From NCBI GenBank assembly GCA_946902985.2, contig OX336397.1:184144813-184208812 (forward strand): a stretch of 64,000 nt of DNA, given 5' to 3'. The notes below the pieces were generated by a model. It worked only from the letters and a program-made list of their open reading frames with translations. It searched no databases and had not been told where the DNA came from. This DNA comes from Meconema thalassinum. Lineage: Eukaryota; Arthropoda; Insecta; Orthoptera; Tettigoniidae. Below are positions 23,886 to 34,359 of the stretch, one piece after another. A program made the position numbers and the translations under genes. The first letter of the stretch is position 1. Each line of letters begins with the position of its first letter.

Positions 23886-23949
23886 TAATCATGATATCAA
23901 AGTCCCTTAAATGAAACAACAACAACTACTACTGCTGTAATATCCATGT

Positions 23950-24275
23950 CCACCTCGTGGTGTAGCGGTTAATAATCTTGGCTGTCATAATTGTAGTACA
24001 GATTCGATTCCAGGCTCTGCTAAGCAATTTAATTTTTGGTCTCAGGACTGGAACGGGGTACACTCAGCATTGTGAGGCAAAAACTGAGAGGATCTGGGTA
24101 TGATTCATACCTCAGCCATTCTGGAAGTTGTTTTCTGTGGTTTTCCACTTCTACTCCTGGCAAATGCTGGGATATATCTTAACCAGAGGCCTTAGCCGCA
24201 TCCTTCCAATCCTTATCTGAATTAAAAGTACACACACTCTTTCGGGTTATCAAGGTGTTTTAGCGTATTCTAACA
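23950..24275 (+). repeat. tRNA-derived SINE, copy 3
   Basis: Begins CACCTCGTGGTGTAGCGGTT, the best-preserved box A of the three, with a box B-like CAGATTCGATTCCAGG; the same body follows. A fourth, head-less partial copy is visible near 24885-24990 (AGGGTTTGATCCCCGACACT). Confidence 0.75.
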
Positions 24276-24282
24276 AAAACAA

Positions 24283-24540
24283 AACATAGGTTGGTAGGGC
24301 GTATATAGTCACACACTTACACACACACATACTATGACACCCGTGACTAGCAAACTTAGTTATGGAAGGAAGGGTCGAGGACAAGAACTGTAGGGGTATA
24401 CCAAGGTTAGAATATGTTAAACAGATAGCCTTGCATGTAGGTTGTGGTAGCTATGTAGAGATGAAATGATTAGCTCAGCACAGGGAGGCATGGAGCGCTC
24501 CATCTCAAACCAGTCCAAGACTAATGACTCAAACATACAT
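24283..24540 (+). pseudogene. LINE 3' tail fragment, copy 2
   Basis: Diverged copy of the fragment at 22965 (VMEGRVEDKNCRGIPRLEYV), preceded by a short ACACACAC stretch at 24310-24330 and followed by an AT-rich tail. Confidence 0.65.
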
Positions 24541-24621
24541 ATTTGTTATGGGTAGATATAGTAACAAATAAATACAAGTGTAAATAGAAATTTATTTTAG
24601 TGACCGATAATAAAACAAAGA

Positions 24622-24842
24622 GATAGGTTGGTAGGACACATACTAAGACACCCAGGAATAGCAAGTTTAGTTATGGAAGGAAGGGTCGAGGACAAGGACT
24701 GTAGGGGTATACCAAGGTTAGAATATGTTAAACAGATTGCCTCTGATGTAGGGAATGGTAGCTATGTAGAAATGAAACGATTAGCTCAGGACACAGAGGC
24801 ATGGAGAACTGCATAAACCAGTCAAAAGACTAAAGACTTAAC
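24622..24842 (+). pseudogene. LINE 3' tail fragment, copy 3
   Basis: A second adjacent copy (RLVGHILRHPGIASLVMEGR... YVEMKRLAQDTEAW), open for 62 codons; only the last part of an RT protein. Confidence 0.65.
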
Positions 24843-25275
24843 TACAGCATAAAATTGGTATTACTTACCTTAACATTTACTGTAAAGACCAGGGTTTGAT
24901 CCCCGACACTGTCATGAAATTTAATTCTGGCTTTAAGACTGAAACAGGATACATTTAGTTTAAAGTCAAAACCGGGGAGATGTTGATTCGATTTTCACTT
25001 TAACCATTTTAATTTTTATTTTTATTGTGTACTTTTTTTTTACTTTTACACAATGACAATGCTGGGACGTTACCTTCCTTAACACAACGGCTGTTTTATT
25101 GTAATTTTTGCCAGGTTTATTTATTTGTTTTATCCATGCGTAGATAGCTCTACATGCGTTGACCTGAGAGACCTGCACTCAGCCTCTTAGGAGGTAACAT
25201 CACCAAAAACCTTTTTTTCTGTGGTTTGTGTAAGGAAGGGCATTCGGTCATAGAAACCATACAACACGTAGTATT
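24843..25275. other. Unassigned DNA
   Basis: Partial SINE body near 24885-24990, then AT-rich sequence with a T run. No gene seen. Confidence 0.4.
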
Positions 25276-25384
25276 TTATTACATACTAGCAATCAGCCCC
25301 GGCTTTGTTTGGGAACAGTTATTTTAGTAATTGAATGGAGATTGTTGGAAGATACAACACGTAGTATTTTATTACATACTAGCA

Positions 25385-25955
25385 ATCTCCCCGGCTTTGC
25401 TTGGGAGTAGGGGAGCAATGACAGTTCTAACTCACAACTTTTTTATCCCTCCTCGTATCAACCTTTCAGCCGATATCCCGCGAGCCCATGGTCCCATTTT
25501 CACAAATGAGGTGTCGTTCGACTCGGACTGACGTCCTCTTTCCTATGGATCACTTTTTATATTTTTCAAAAAAAAATGAAAAAATTTGTTTTTGAAAATA
25601 GGCGATACTCTCAAAAGCAATGATGATAGAACGTTGTACGATGGTTCAAACGAACAGTCTCTATTTTCTTTGTTATTTATAATGGAGCTTTTTTATTTTT
25701 TTGAAAACAGTCCAATTTTGAAATTCATATATTTCGGAAACTAGGAATTTTACAAAAAATGTTTATTTGACATAAATAAATGACCCTAACCCCCTCTACC
25801 GCCAAAATAAATTTCAAGTCTCTATGACAAGAACTGTGCAGTTGGGGGGGGAGGGTGGTGGCGGTTTAAACTCATAGCGCCAGCAGTTTTTAATGCGAGC
25901 CGATATCTCCCGAACCCATGGTCGGAGATTCATCGTGTGTTAAAGTTTAAACAAA
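25385..25955 (+). repeat. Left inverted repeat of candidate element E1
   Basis: Matches the reverse complement of 35480-36060 throughout, including GACAGTTCTAACTCAC, CCTCCTCGTATCAACCTT, CGCGAGCCCATGGTC, CAATGATGATAGAACGTTGT and CAGTCCAATTTTGAAATTCA. Preceded by two minisatellite units (25276-25400). Confidence 0.8.
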
Positions 25956-26428
25956 GACCTGTGCTAAAGGCATACGATGGATTTTTACCAATTTTAGTCC
26001 ATGATCTAGAGCCTGGTTAAGTGCCATATAATGAACAACGTGGTATGGGATTTAAGACGACTATCAAAAGACGTTTCATATTCATCAAGTCCATTATTAT
26101 CAGGAACCACTTTCTGCCAACAGGTGCTTACTGCGTATGACAAGGCTGTAGACTGGTGGGTTAGACAGCCATTCTTGCTAAGGGCCTCCTATATACCCTA
26201 ATCATGGCTACACATGTTAGTTCTGAACATTTAGTGGTTAATTGTATAGTTTAAATACAGAGCTTATACAAGCAGGTCTTGCACGCTGTCAAACTTCACA
26301 AGAGTCACATGCAACACGCAAAGTATGTTTCCGCTACCTATCGGTAAATATGAGCACTAGCTGAACTACTAGCATGCTACCTAGCAGAGGATATGAAAAC
26401 TCACTAGTGCTATCCGAGGTGAGCTGAG

Positions 26429-26768
26429 ATTAGGTTAGGTTAGGTAAAGTCAGGTTAGCCATCAAAATAAGCTACCAAAATAAGCCACTAAAAATAATTG
26501 TGTTTCCCCTGAGGTCTTGGGTTCCAACTCGACTATGCATAGAATTTAATTATCATCTGAGATTTGAAAGGTTGGGTTGGGTTAGGTTAGGTTAGGTGAA
26601 GTTAGGTTAGGTAAAGTTAGGTTAGGTTAGGTTAGATTAGGTTAGGTAAAGTTAGGTTTGGTTATATTAGGTTAGGTTAGCTTACGTTAGCTTAGGTTAG
26701 GTAAATTTAGGTTAGTTAGGTTAGGTTAGGTGAAGTTAGGTTAGGTTATGATAGGTGAGCTGAGGTTA
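26429..26768 (+). repeat. Interstitial TTAGG telomere-type repeats, E1
   Basis: Two blocks (26429-26460 and 26575-26768) of TTAGG units with recurring variants GTGAAG and GTAAAG, separated by ~115 bp of other sequence. The mirrored arrangement is present in E2 (62090-62335), so the blocks pre-date the duplication. (TTAGG)n is the ancestral insect telomere sequence. Confidence 0.8.
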
Positions 26769-26816
26769 AGTCTATAAATATTACCTCTCTTTCAGATACT
26801 TTCCAAGACCAAGAAA

Positions 26817-28221
26817 AACAAGAAGTTCCGTGACGAACTAAAGAGCTTACTTTTCTTGAAATTTAAAATTTTTGCCGATCTATATAGACCTATCTAGAAT
26901 AATGACGAAATTAATTTGGTAATAACGAAATTCCTGATTAGTTCGAAATATACCTTATATAATGTAGCCTAATAAAGCAGTACAGTTGGCAGCCCTGGGG
27001 ACTGAATATAGGCTATTGTTAGTTGCATCTCTTAAGGTACAGAATACAAAATTTGGTTGAAGTCCAATGGATAGCATGCACGTTACATGCATTTAGACCT
27101 TGGATTTATCAGCGCGCGTAAAATTATGTTGGCAACAATGTCATGCATGTGTTGGTCAGAAACAATGTGAAATATTATGATCTCGTCTTGTACCAATTTT
27201 GGATGAAATCCATTTGTTAGTATAGAAGTAACATGTATTTTAAAATTGGACCTATCAGCAGGCTTAGAATCGTGTTGGCAGCACTGGCGTAGGCCTATAT
27301 GAGTTACTCCAAATTAATCAAGAATGCCAGGTACTATACGTGTGACAAGTTTAGAGCTATTGGCTTGCATACTTTCTGATATATTGATATTAGGGTAACA
27401 AAAATAGAGACAGTATTTATCAACAGTTGGCAGCCCTGGTTACTCTTAAGAATCGGCATAGTCATATCTGTTATGGTACACATAGCACACACGAAATTTG
27501 TTTGAAATCCAAATGATAGTATAGAAGTTACATGTATTTGAAGTTGGACCTCTCACCAGGCTTAGAATCATGTTGGTAGCACTGACGTATATAAGATACT
27601 CCAAATTAATCTAGAATGCCAGGTACTATACGTGTGCATAGTTTAAAGCTGTCGGCTCGCATACTTTCTGATATAATGGTATTTGGATAAAATAAATTGA
27701 GAGCATTTATTACCAGTTGGCAGCCCTGGTGGCTCTTAAGAATACGCTCAGTCCTATCTGTTTATGTACACATACCACATACGAAATTTGGTTGATATCC
27801 AATTGATAGTGTAGAAGTTATATGCATTTAAAATTTGGACCTATCAGCAGGCTTATAATCATTTTGGCAACACTGCCATGTTGGCCTCCTGGAAATTAAA
27901 CTGCAATATTATTATCTATACGTGTGCCAATATTGAAATAGCTCTCATGTATACCTTCCAAGATATCCAACATGGAGCTCAAATTTCAATTGTGATTTTT
28001 CAGCAGTTGGTAGCACTGACATCATTTTCAAATATGGCCGTGAGATATTCAGGTATAGATCTTTACTCCCACCAAATTTTCTTTGGATTGCTGCAGCCGT
28101 TTAGGGGTTGATAGTGGGGGGACACACAAAGCCAGACAGACAGACAGACAGACAGACACACATTTGCCCGATCTCATAAGTCTACTTTTTCCTAATTTTT
28201 GCAAAATGTGAAAAGTAGGCT
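26817..28221 (-). mobile_element. Helentron-like non-autonomous element, copy A
   Basis: Ends: AACAAGAAGTTCCGTGACGA plus AGCTTACTTTTC on the left and GAAAAGTAGGCT on the right. The inverted repeat is terminal on one side and ~27 bp internal on the other, with a hairpin AGTTC-CGTGAC-GAACT outside it. The interior has ~300 bp tandem-like subunits ('TTGGCAGCACTGACGTATAT' type) and a (GACA)n run at 28130-28155. The empty site is preserved in E2 (62025-62035), within an A run; no clear target-site duplication beyond a few A's. Confidence 0.65.
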
Positions 28222-28393
28222 AAAAATCCTATAAATACATTGACAAAAATAACTTGTTAAATAAGCCAATACAAAAACTAATAAAAAAGCCAACACAAAT
28301 GCCAACACATAAGCCAATATATAAGCTTATGGTAAGTTACTCCATCAGCAAAACAGTTGTAACCTTTGTAGTGTGAACATCGTACTGACTACC

Positions 28394-30420
28394 ATGGAAC
28401 TTACTACAACCAACAAAGGTAAGCAACGTGCACTCTATCAAGGCTACTCTTATAACTATAATCGTCAGAATGTGAATGGAATAATATTCTGGCGATGCTC
28501 AAAAGAGCGGTCAACAAAATGTCGAGGCAATCTGAAAAGTAACAAGAAGTTCCGTGACGAACTAAAGAGCCTACTTTTCTTAAAATTTAGGATTCATGCC
28601 AATGATTAATATATATGGACCTATCTAGAATAGTGAGGAAATTAGCATACGTTGGTAATATCGAAATTTCTAATTAGTTTGAAATATACTTGTCATAATG
28701 TAGCCTAATAGAACACTACTGTTTGCAGCCCTGGTGACTGAATATATTCTTAGTTCCATCTCTTGAGCTACAGAATACAACATTTCGTTGAAGTTCAATG
28801 GATTGCATGGACGTTACATGCAGGTAGACATTGGATCTATCAGTGCGCGAAAAATCATGTTGGCAACAATGTCATGCATGTGTTGGTCAAACATCATCGG
28901 AAATATTATCATCTCTTGTTGTGCCAATTTTGGATGAAACCAATTTGCAAACATACTAGTTACTGGTATTTTAAAATTGGACCTATCAGCAGGCTTAGAA
29001 TCATGTTGGCAGCACTGACAGATATTAGTTACCCCAAATTATTCTAGAATGTCAGATAATATAAATCAGCAATGTTTAGAGCTGTTGGCTTGCATACTTT
29101 CTGGTATATTGATATTAGGGTAAGAATATAAACAGCATTAATTTATTAACAGTTGGCAGCCCTGATTGCTCTTAAGTTTACGCATAGTCATATCTGTTAT
29201 GGTACACATAGCACATACAATATTTGGTTGAAATCCAATTGATAGTAGAGAAGTTACATGTGTTTAAAAATTTGTCCTATCAGCAGGTTTAGAATCATGT
29301 TGGTAGCACTGACATACAGTAGTTGCTCCAAATTATTCTAGAATGCCAGGTACTATACGTGTGCAAAGTTTAAAGCTGTTGGTGCACATACTTTCTGATA
29401 TATTGGTATTTGGATGAAAAATAGTGAGAGCATTTATTGACAGTTGGTAGCCCTGGTGGCTCTTAAGAATACGGTCAATCATATCTGTTTATGTACACAT
29501 ACTACATACGAAATTTGGTTGAAAGCGTAGGAGTTATATGCATTTAAAAAGTGGACCGATCAGTAGGCTTAGAATCATTTTGGCACACTGTCAATTATGG
29601 CCTTCTGAAAATTAAACTGGAGTATTATTTTCTTTTTGTGTGCAAATTTTGGAATAATTTCGAAGCATGCATTCCAAGGTATCCAACATGGAGCTCAAAT
29701 TTCAATTTCGATTATTCAGCAGATGGTAGCACTGTCATCATTTTCAAGTATGAAATTGAGATGTTCCGGTATCGATCTTCACTCATATAAATTTGGTTTC
29801 GATTGCTGCAGCCGTTTACGAGTTGATAGGGGGACACAAATACAGACAGACAGACAGACAGACAGAAGGACAGACAGGCAGACAGACAGACATTTTCCCG
29901 AGTCGATCTCATAAGACTACTTTTTCCTCATTTTTGCAAAATGTGAAAAGTAGGCTAAAAATGGAAAGGTTTTAAGGTGAGTATTCAACAATGTAGTGCT
30001 CCAAATGAACCACGGTTGCTGTTTAAAAAAAACATATCGAAATGCTTAAAAGTAAGTTCAAAAAAACGATATTGCAGTTAAAGATAGTGCAGGGTTTGTT
30101 GAAAAGGACTTCTCATGTCCTCAAAAAGTCATATTAGGACAGTTGTCAACGTCCAAGAAACGTTCAACACTATCAAAGTCAACACAGACTATACATAAAG
30201 TGGTATTGCAAGAGGATCAAGTGGACTATATAGTAATAGTGATGATGGTGATGATGATAATGATGATGATAATGATAATGATAATGCTTTGTTTACACCT
30301 GAAAAATCATTTGTTAAATTTGTATACTGAAACAAACCCAGTAAGCTAATTCAATGGCTTCGGCACTTGCATCCTTTACAACAAGCTGGGCATACCGGTC
30401 ACGATTGGAATATCAAATAA
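28394..30420 (+). pseudogene. FLYWCH-type zinc-finger ORF 1 of E1, split by an insertion
   Basis: Starts at ATG 28394 with a FLYWCH-like domain (YQGYSYNYNRQNVNGIIFWR, then Cys-x4/9-Cys in CSKERSTKCRGNLKS) which is cut at 28540 by a Helentron-like element and resumes at 29957 with the KNGKVL segment. Then follow a poorly preserved region (LSTSKKRSTLSKSTQT), an acidic (GAT)n-encoded stretch (30240-30290) and a C-terminal LQQAGHTGHDW motif near 30390. Stops and frame changes occur throughout. FLYWCH domains derive from the WRKY-GCM1 zinc-binding fold, common in Mutator-type transposases and chromatin proteins. The E2 counterpart is better preserved. Confidence 0.7.
28541..29956 (-). mobile_element. 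Helentron-like non-autonomous element, copy B
   Basis: Same ends as copy A (left AACAAGAAGTTCCGTGACGA with AGCCTACTTTTC; right GAAAAGTAGGCT) and a (CAGA)n run at 29850-29890. It interrupts the FLYWCH-1 reading frame: host sequence reads CTGAAAAGT before it and AAAAATGGAAAGG after it, and the E2 copy at about 61600 shows the uninterrupted join. Confidence 0.7.
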
Positions 30421-30616
30421 ATTGAACAAGAGCTTCTTCGTGTTGAAATTATTGTGCAATTTCTACAACTTTTACCCCCACTCTTGGTTCTTATATTTGC
30501 TCATTTGCTTCCACTTTTACCTGAACTCATTGGATCCATATTTGCTCTCACATTAAACTATTATTCGTATTAACAAGTTGACTTGACTAGAGCTTAGTCT
30601 ATGCTTGACAGTTGAC

Positions 30617-30994
30617 ATGGAAGTATCAGTGACTAGGTATGGTAAGCCTTATGCATACTATAAAGGATATTCATATATTGTGAAACGAACCAATAAAAAT
30701 GGAACTGTTATTTGGCGTTGTTCAAAACAACATTCCAAACATTGTCGTGGTGACCTAAAAAGTAAAAATAGTGAGGTTTTAAGTGTCAGTGATCATCAAT
30801 GTAGTGTACTGCATGAAACACAGTTGCTGTCAACAAAAAATCAAGAAAACCATATTGCTACTCAAAATGGTGGATTGTTTAATGAGCAATGTTTAACTCT
30901 TTTTCTAAAAGTTATGTTTAATCCATCTTCCACGTCGCAAGAGCCATCAACATCACAAAATATGCAAGAGGTAGTGTTGTTGTTACCGTTTTAA
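30617..30994 (+). CDS. FLYWCH-type zinc-finger protein 2 of E1
   Basis: Intact 125-codon ORF. Residues ~10-60 form a FLYWCH-like domain: KPYAYYKGYSYIVKRTNKNG, then VIWRCSKQ with the first zinc Cys, HCRGDL with the second, and a terminal DHQC replacing the usual HxH. The C-terminal half is Ser/Thr/Gln rich (NPSSTSQEPSTSQ). A possible donor-like site was not obvious; the ORF may be an exon. Its E2 partner has lost its ATG and is split by a Tc1 element, and a third, degraded copy sits at 41370. Predicted nuclear, DNA-binding; target unknown. Confidence 0.65.
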   Translation: MEVSVTRYGKPYAYYKGYSYIVKRTNKNGTVIWRCSKQHSKHCRGDLKSKNSEVLSVSDHQCSVLHETQLLSTKNQENHIATQNGGLFNEQCLTLFLKVMFNPSSTSQEPSTSQNMQEVVLLLPF

Positions 30995-31466
30995 GGAGTG
31001 GAACAGCTAGGTCATCTGCCTTGATATGCAGAAAGGTAGTATTGCAAGAGGATCAAAATTACTAAATAGTAATAACAATAAGGTTTTTATGCCTATAAAA
31101 CCATTGCGGCTTGCCCGGTTTTAGAAAACAACAGTGAATGGACATTGCTATAAAAAAAGATCTACAACAAGCCTTGCGTTTAAAAACTATAACAGACTAT
31201 CTTAAAGAGAGAAAGATTTGTATTCAATGTGCATCTATTGTCATAATAATGTATACTCTGCAATGTTAAATATTCTAACTTTGTATAAAAAAACAACAGT
31301 GTACCATCGTTTACATTTATTTACACACTTTATAATTTTTTTTGGTTTCATGATAATATTTTAAAGACAATACTAAAAAATAAAACATTAAAATTCTATA
31401 CATTTTTTTTTTCGGTCTATTGCCACCACATTTGTATTTTTTAATTAATTATCACGGACCATACAC
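30995..31466. other. Non-coding DNA between the two convergent gene sets of E1
   Basis: AT-rich; contains ATAAAACATTAAA-type strings near 31380. Convergent genes meet here, so polyadenylation signals are expected, but no single site can be assigned. Confidence 0.4.
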
Positions 31467-31717
31467 CTATTGTTTTAAACCTTCATACATTAAGTGTACA
31501 GGTCGAACAGCATTATTCACTTCATCAAAAACACTCTCCGACATATCATTAAACCGTGTAGACAGAAATGTCTCAAAATTTTCACATACACAAAGTACAC
31601 GATCAATTTCTGAATCTTGATAATGCGGAATGGAACAGGCGTTGGCAATTCGCTGAGCTTCGTTGTCTCTAAGCCACATGCTTGTCCCACAGCATTCGAA
31701 ATATTCATTGTAGTAGT
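31467..31717 (-). CDS. Conserved short ORF / last exon, E1
   Basis: An acceptor-like TTTATAG precedes 31717 and the frame stays open to the stop at 31467 (upstream it is open as far as ATG 31784). Sequence features: IDYYNEYFECCGTSMWLRD near the start, a Cys pair in VLCVCEN, then FNDMSESVFDEVNNAV and a YEGLK end. The E2 counterpart (58084-58374) keeps the last ~45 residues almost unchanged but has a 16-base insertion that changes the upstream frame. The family is not recognised. It lies just downstream of the IAP pseudogene on the same strand, so it may be its alternative 3' exon or a separate gene. Confidence 0.5.
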
Positions 31718-31805
31718 CTATAAACAAAACAAAAACATATCTATTACACACTACAACAGCATATAGGTATTTTGCACTATGCATTGCTAGTAAATTTTAA
31801 TATTC

Positions 31806-32835
31806 GTGTCACAAATGCCCTAACCGTAGCAGATGCTACTTTTCTGCATATAGCACAAGTGTTAAGTGCTAATGCACACTTGACACAGGTTATCAAGTGT
31901 CCACAAGGCAAAAATACAACACCTAGTTATTCTTGATAACAAATTTTACATAATTTATTGTTGGTCACACTTTTGTATTTGTTGGTCAGACACATATTTT
32001 TTTCACCCTCATGTATTTGTACCGCGTGTTCTCACTCTAAAGGCACTTTTATCTCTTGTTCTCCAATCACGTTTTATTCACAAATAGTGTTCACAAATTC
32101 CTGACCTTTAAGCAACACCATGTATCTACAGCTAGATAACCTACGAGCGTGTTCCACAAAAAGGTCATCAGTCATCTGCCATTCCATCAAAGCAGAACCA
32201 CAATGAAAACATATTGTTTTATCCCCTTCACCAGTATAAAAAAATCCAGCTTCACTTACCTCTTTTGTAAGGTTTTTAATATTAATGGCTAAACATTTTT
32301 ATAAGGTTCTAAACGTTTTTCAACAGAGCTGTACTCTGGGTGTGCTAGTGCTCTAGTCTATCAAACTCCCAATTTTTCAAAAGCACATGCCAATTAAACG
32401 CTGTCTATGGCATATGGACCACATATATCGTCATTACCGTTGGCTGTTAATACATCATTATTATTATGTATTTGTGATTCAGCAACGTAAGTAGTAGCGA
32501 ATGGCTTTGTGGTTCGGTAAAATGGATACACGGGTATGTTACCCACTTCTTTTCCAAGCATGCAAGGACAATGAGGAGACCATCACAAATGGTCTCTAAA
32601 GGGATCATCCCTTCTTCCCAGCGTGAAACTTATACATGACAAAAAAACACAACGCACAACATCTTCCCGGTTCAAGTAATAGAAACCAGCTCCAGCAAGT
32701 TTATGTGCTGACAAAAATCTACAGGCCAATATTCAAATATTAAGCAACGATCATTTTCTGATTTTAAATTTAACCCACGTGGTAAACCATTTGCTCACTT
32801 GTTGTATTTGGTACTAACGCTATGCGTTATAATAA
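31806..32835 (-). pseudogene. Inhibitor-of-apoptosis (two BIR + RING) pseudogene, E1
   Basis: Read in pieces: a BIR with the GFYYLNREDVVRCVF core and downstream DDPFRDH, a linker containing ICGPYAIDS, a second BIR, and a C-terminal RING with GVVFLPCGH and NTCAICRK ending VRAFVT. IAPs bind and ubiquitinate caspases; RING supplies E3 activity. The ATG found in E2 is ATA here, and stops and frame changes fall in both BIRs, the linker and the RING, so no functional protein is expected. Distinct lesions from the E2 copy show independent decay. Confidence 0.8.
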
Positions 32836-32905
32836 AACTATTTTTATTGCAAGTTATTAACGTTGCACAAGAGCACAGAGTACTTTAAAGCATAAGTTTG
32901 CTTGT

Positions 32906-33721
32906 TCACTGTCTGTTCACTACGTTAATGGCGCATGACCACACCTAAAAAACAAACAAAATAACCCATCACTCAATCAATCAATCAATCAATCAATACT
33001 TGTAAATAAAACTTAACGTTAATTGACACCATCAAAAACATATTAAAAAATAAACTGTATGTCGACACTAACAGTAACCCATCTACTTTTTTTTATAAAG
33101 TTGCAGTCATTTACATTCCCCTTTAACCAAAATATAAACAACAAATTAATATCATGTCATTTTGTTCAGATTATCATGTTCAAACATGTGGATATTCGTT
33201 GAATCCATAGGGAACGACACGTCAGTTGATTTTTTTTTTTAGAAAATCCAATATGGCCTTGTACTTTCCCGGTCAACAACCAATATGGTCTTGTACCGAT
33301 TGCCAATACATAGCCATTTATCAAGAAAGCAATCATCGTCCCAGTCATGTACAGGTAATGATTTTTTTTGTCAAGAGCTTTTCAGTACTGGTAAAATGGG
33401 AGAGCATTTTAAGTTAGGCTTACCTGAGTTTCCAATAGTTCACTGGTTGGAAACAATGGTTGCACTCTAGTGCGTCTCGGGTTTTCAGCGATTGCTACAG
33501 CGGTAAAGCTTTTCTTTCCATGTTTCTAAAAATAAATCAAATAACCCGTCATAAATACCTAAATTCCGGTTAATACATGCATTTCATAAAATAAAATAAA
33601 AATATATAAAACAAAAAATAAAACAAGTTAGTTTAAAAAAACTCACCTTGACTTGTACTGGCTTCTTGTCGTTTTCTTCAAGTGGGCTCAAAAGTGTAAT
33701 GGGTTCTTCTCTCTCAGACAT
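32906..33721 (-). CDS. Three-exon micro-gene (71 aa), E1 copy
   Basis: Exon 1: 33721-33647 (ATG, 25 codons, donor CAAG|GTGAG). Exon 2: 33525-33424 (acceptor TTTTTAG|, 34 codons, donor CTCAG|GTAAG). Exon 3: 32944-32906 (acceptor TTTTTTAG|, 12 codons, TGA). All introns are phase 0 and obey GT-AG. The product starts MSEREEPITLLSPLEENDKK and continues KHGKKSFTAVAIAENPRRTR, a basic, probably disordered protein without recognised domain. The E2 copy has the same three exons in frame despite many substitutions, which is the reason to call it a gene. An acceptor-like GTTTGCAG 11 bases before the ATG suggests a 5' non-coding exon. Confidence 0.65.
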
Positions 33722-33890
33722 GTGAGGTATATCTGCAAACAAATAAATTAAAAAAATCATTAATTACCTTATCAATAACTACAAATTTAAGGTTCATTAG
33801 CATTACATTATGAAAATAATCATTAATAGGTACTTAAAAAATAAAAGGATTTTTCTTCCTCAGCTCTAATGTATACGTCCATTTGCTAAA

Positions 33891-34112
33891 ATGGCAAGTG
33901 CATCAATAACACCATCCTTATCAGTCTGCTTAGCAACAGAGAGAGTTGCATTTTCTCAGCGTTTCGACCTTGAACTAAGTTCTGTCTCGCACGTGTTCCC
34001 ACGCCTCTCCACATTCCTTAAGCTTAAGTCTCCTGTACTTTATACTAGTTTCATGATTTTAATAAAGAACGAAAATAGCTGCCTCTTATACATCGCTAGT
34101 ACTACTGCATAA
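33891..34112 (+). CDS. Conserved 73-codon ORF facing away from the micro-gene, E1
   Basis: ATG-started ORF (MASASITPSLSVCLATERVA...). The E2 counterpart (55636-55866, minus) stays open over its full length with a net three-codon size difference. There is no domain, and it overlaps the likely promoter/5' region of the micro-gene, so its open state could be accidental. Confidence 0.35.
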   Translation: MASASITPSLSVCLATERVAFSQRFDLELSSVSHVFPRLSTFLKLKSPVLYTSFMILIKNENSCLLYIASTTA

Positions 34113-34359
34113 GAACCAGCATGGTGGTCTGTTTAAACGCCAGACCTGCTAGCCGCTACCAGGCAAGTAACCTGACACTGTACTTCCTGCCCACACAGAC
34201 ACTCTTATCTTATCAGCAGCAGCAGCTCTGACAAGGCCACTGGCTAGGTAGAGTATTCAGTCTCCAGTGAGCAGGACTGTGTGTGTGTTAGCATTGAAAA
34301 CATGTGTCTCTTATTATTATTATTCTTAAACATTTTACTGTAATAATAATTATTTGCAA

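Noticed and set aside
29836..29912. Thr/Asp/Gln-rich coding sequence in the (CAGA)n tract
   Set aside because: Microsatellite of the Helentron-like element, open in several frames on both strands.
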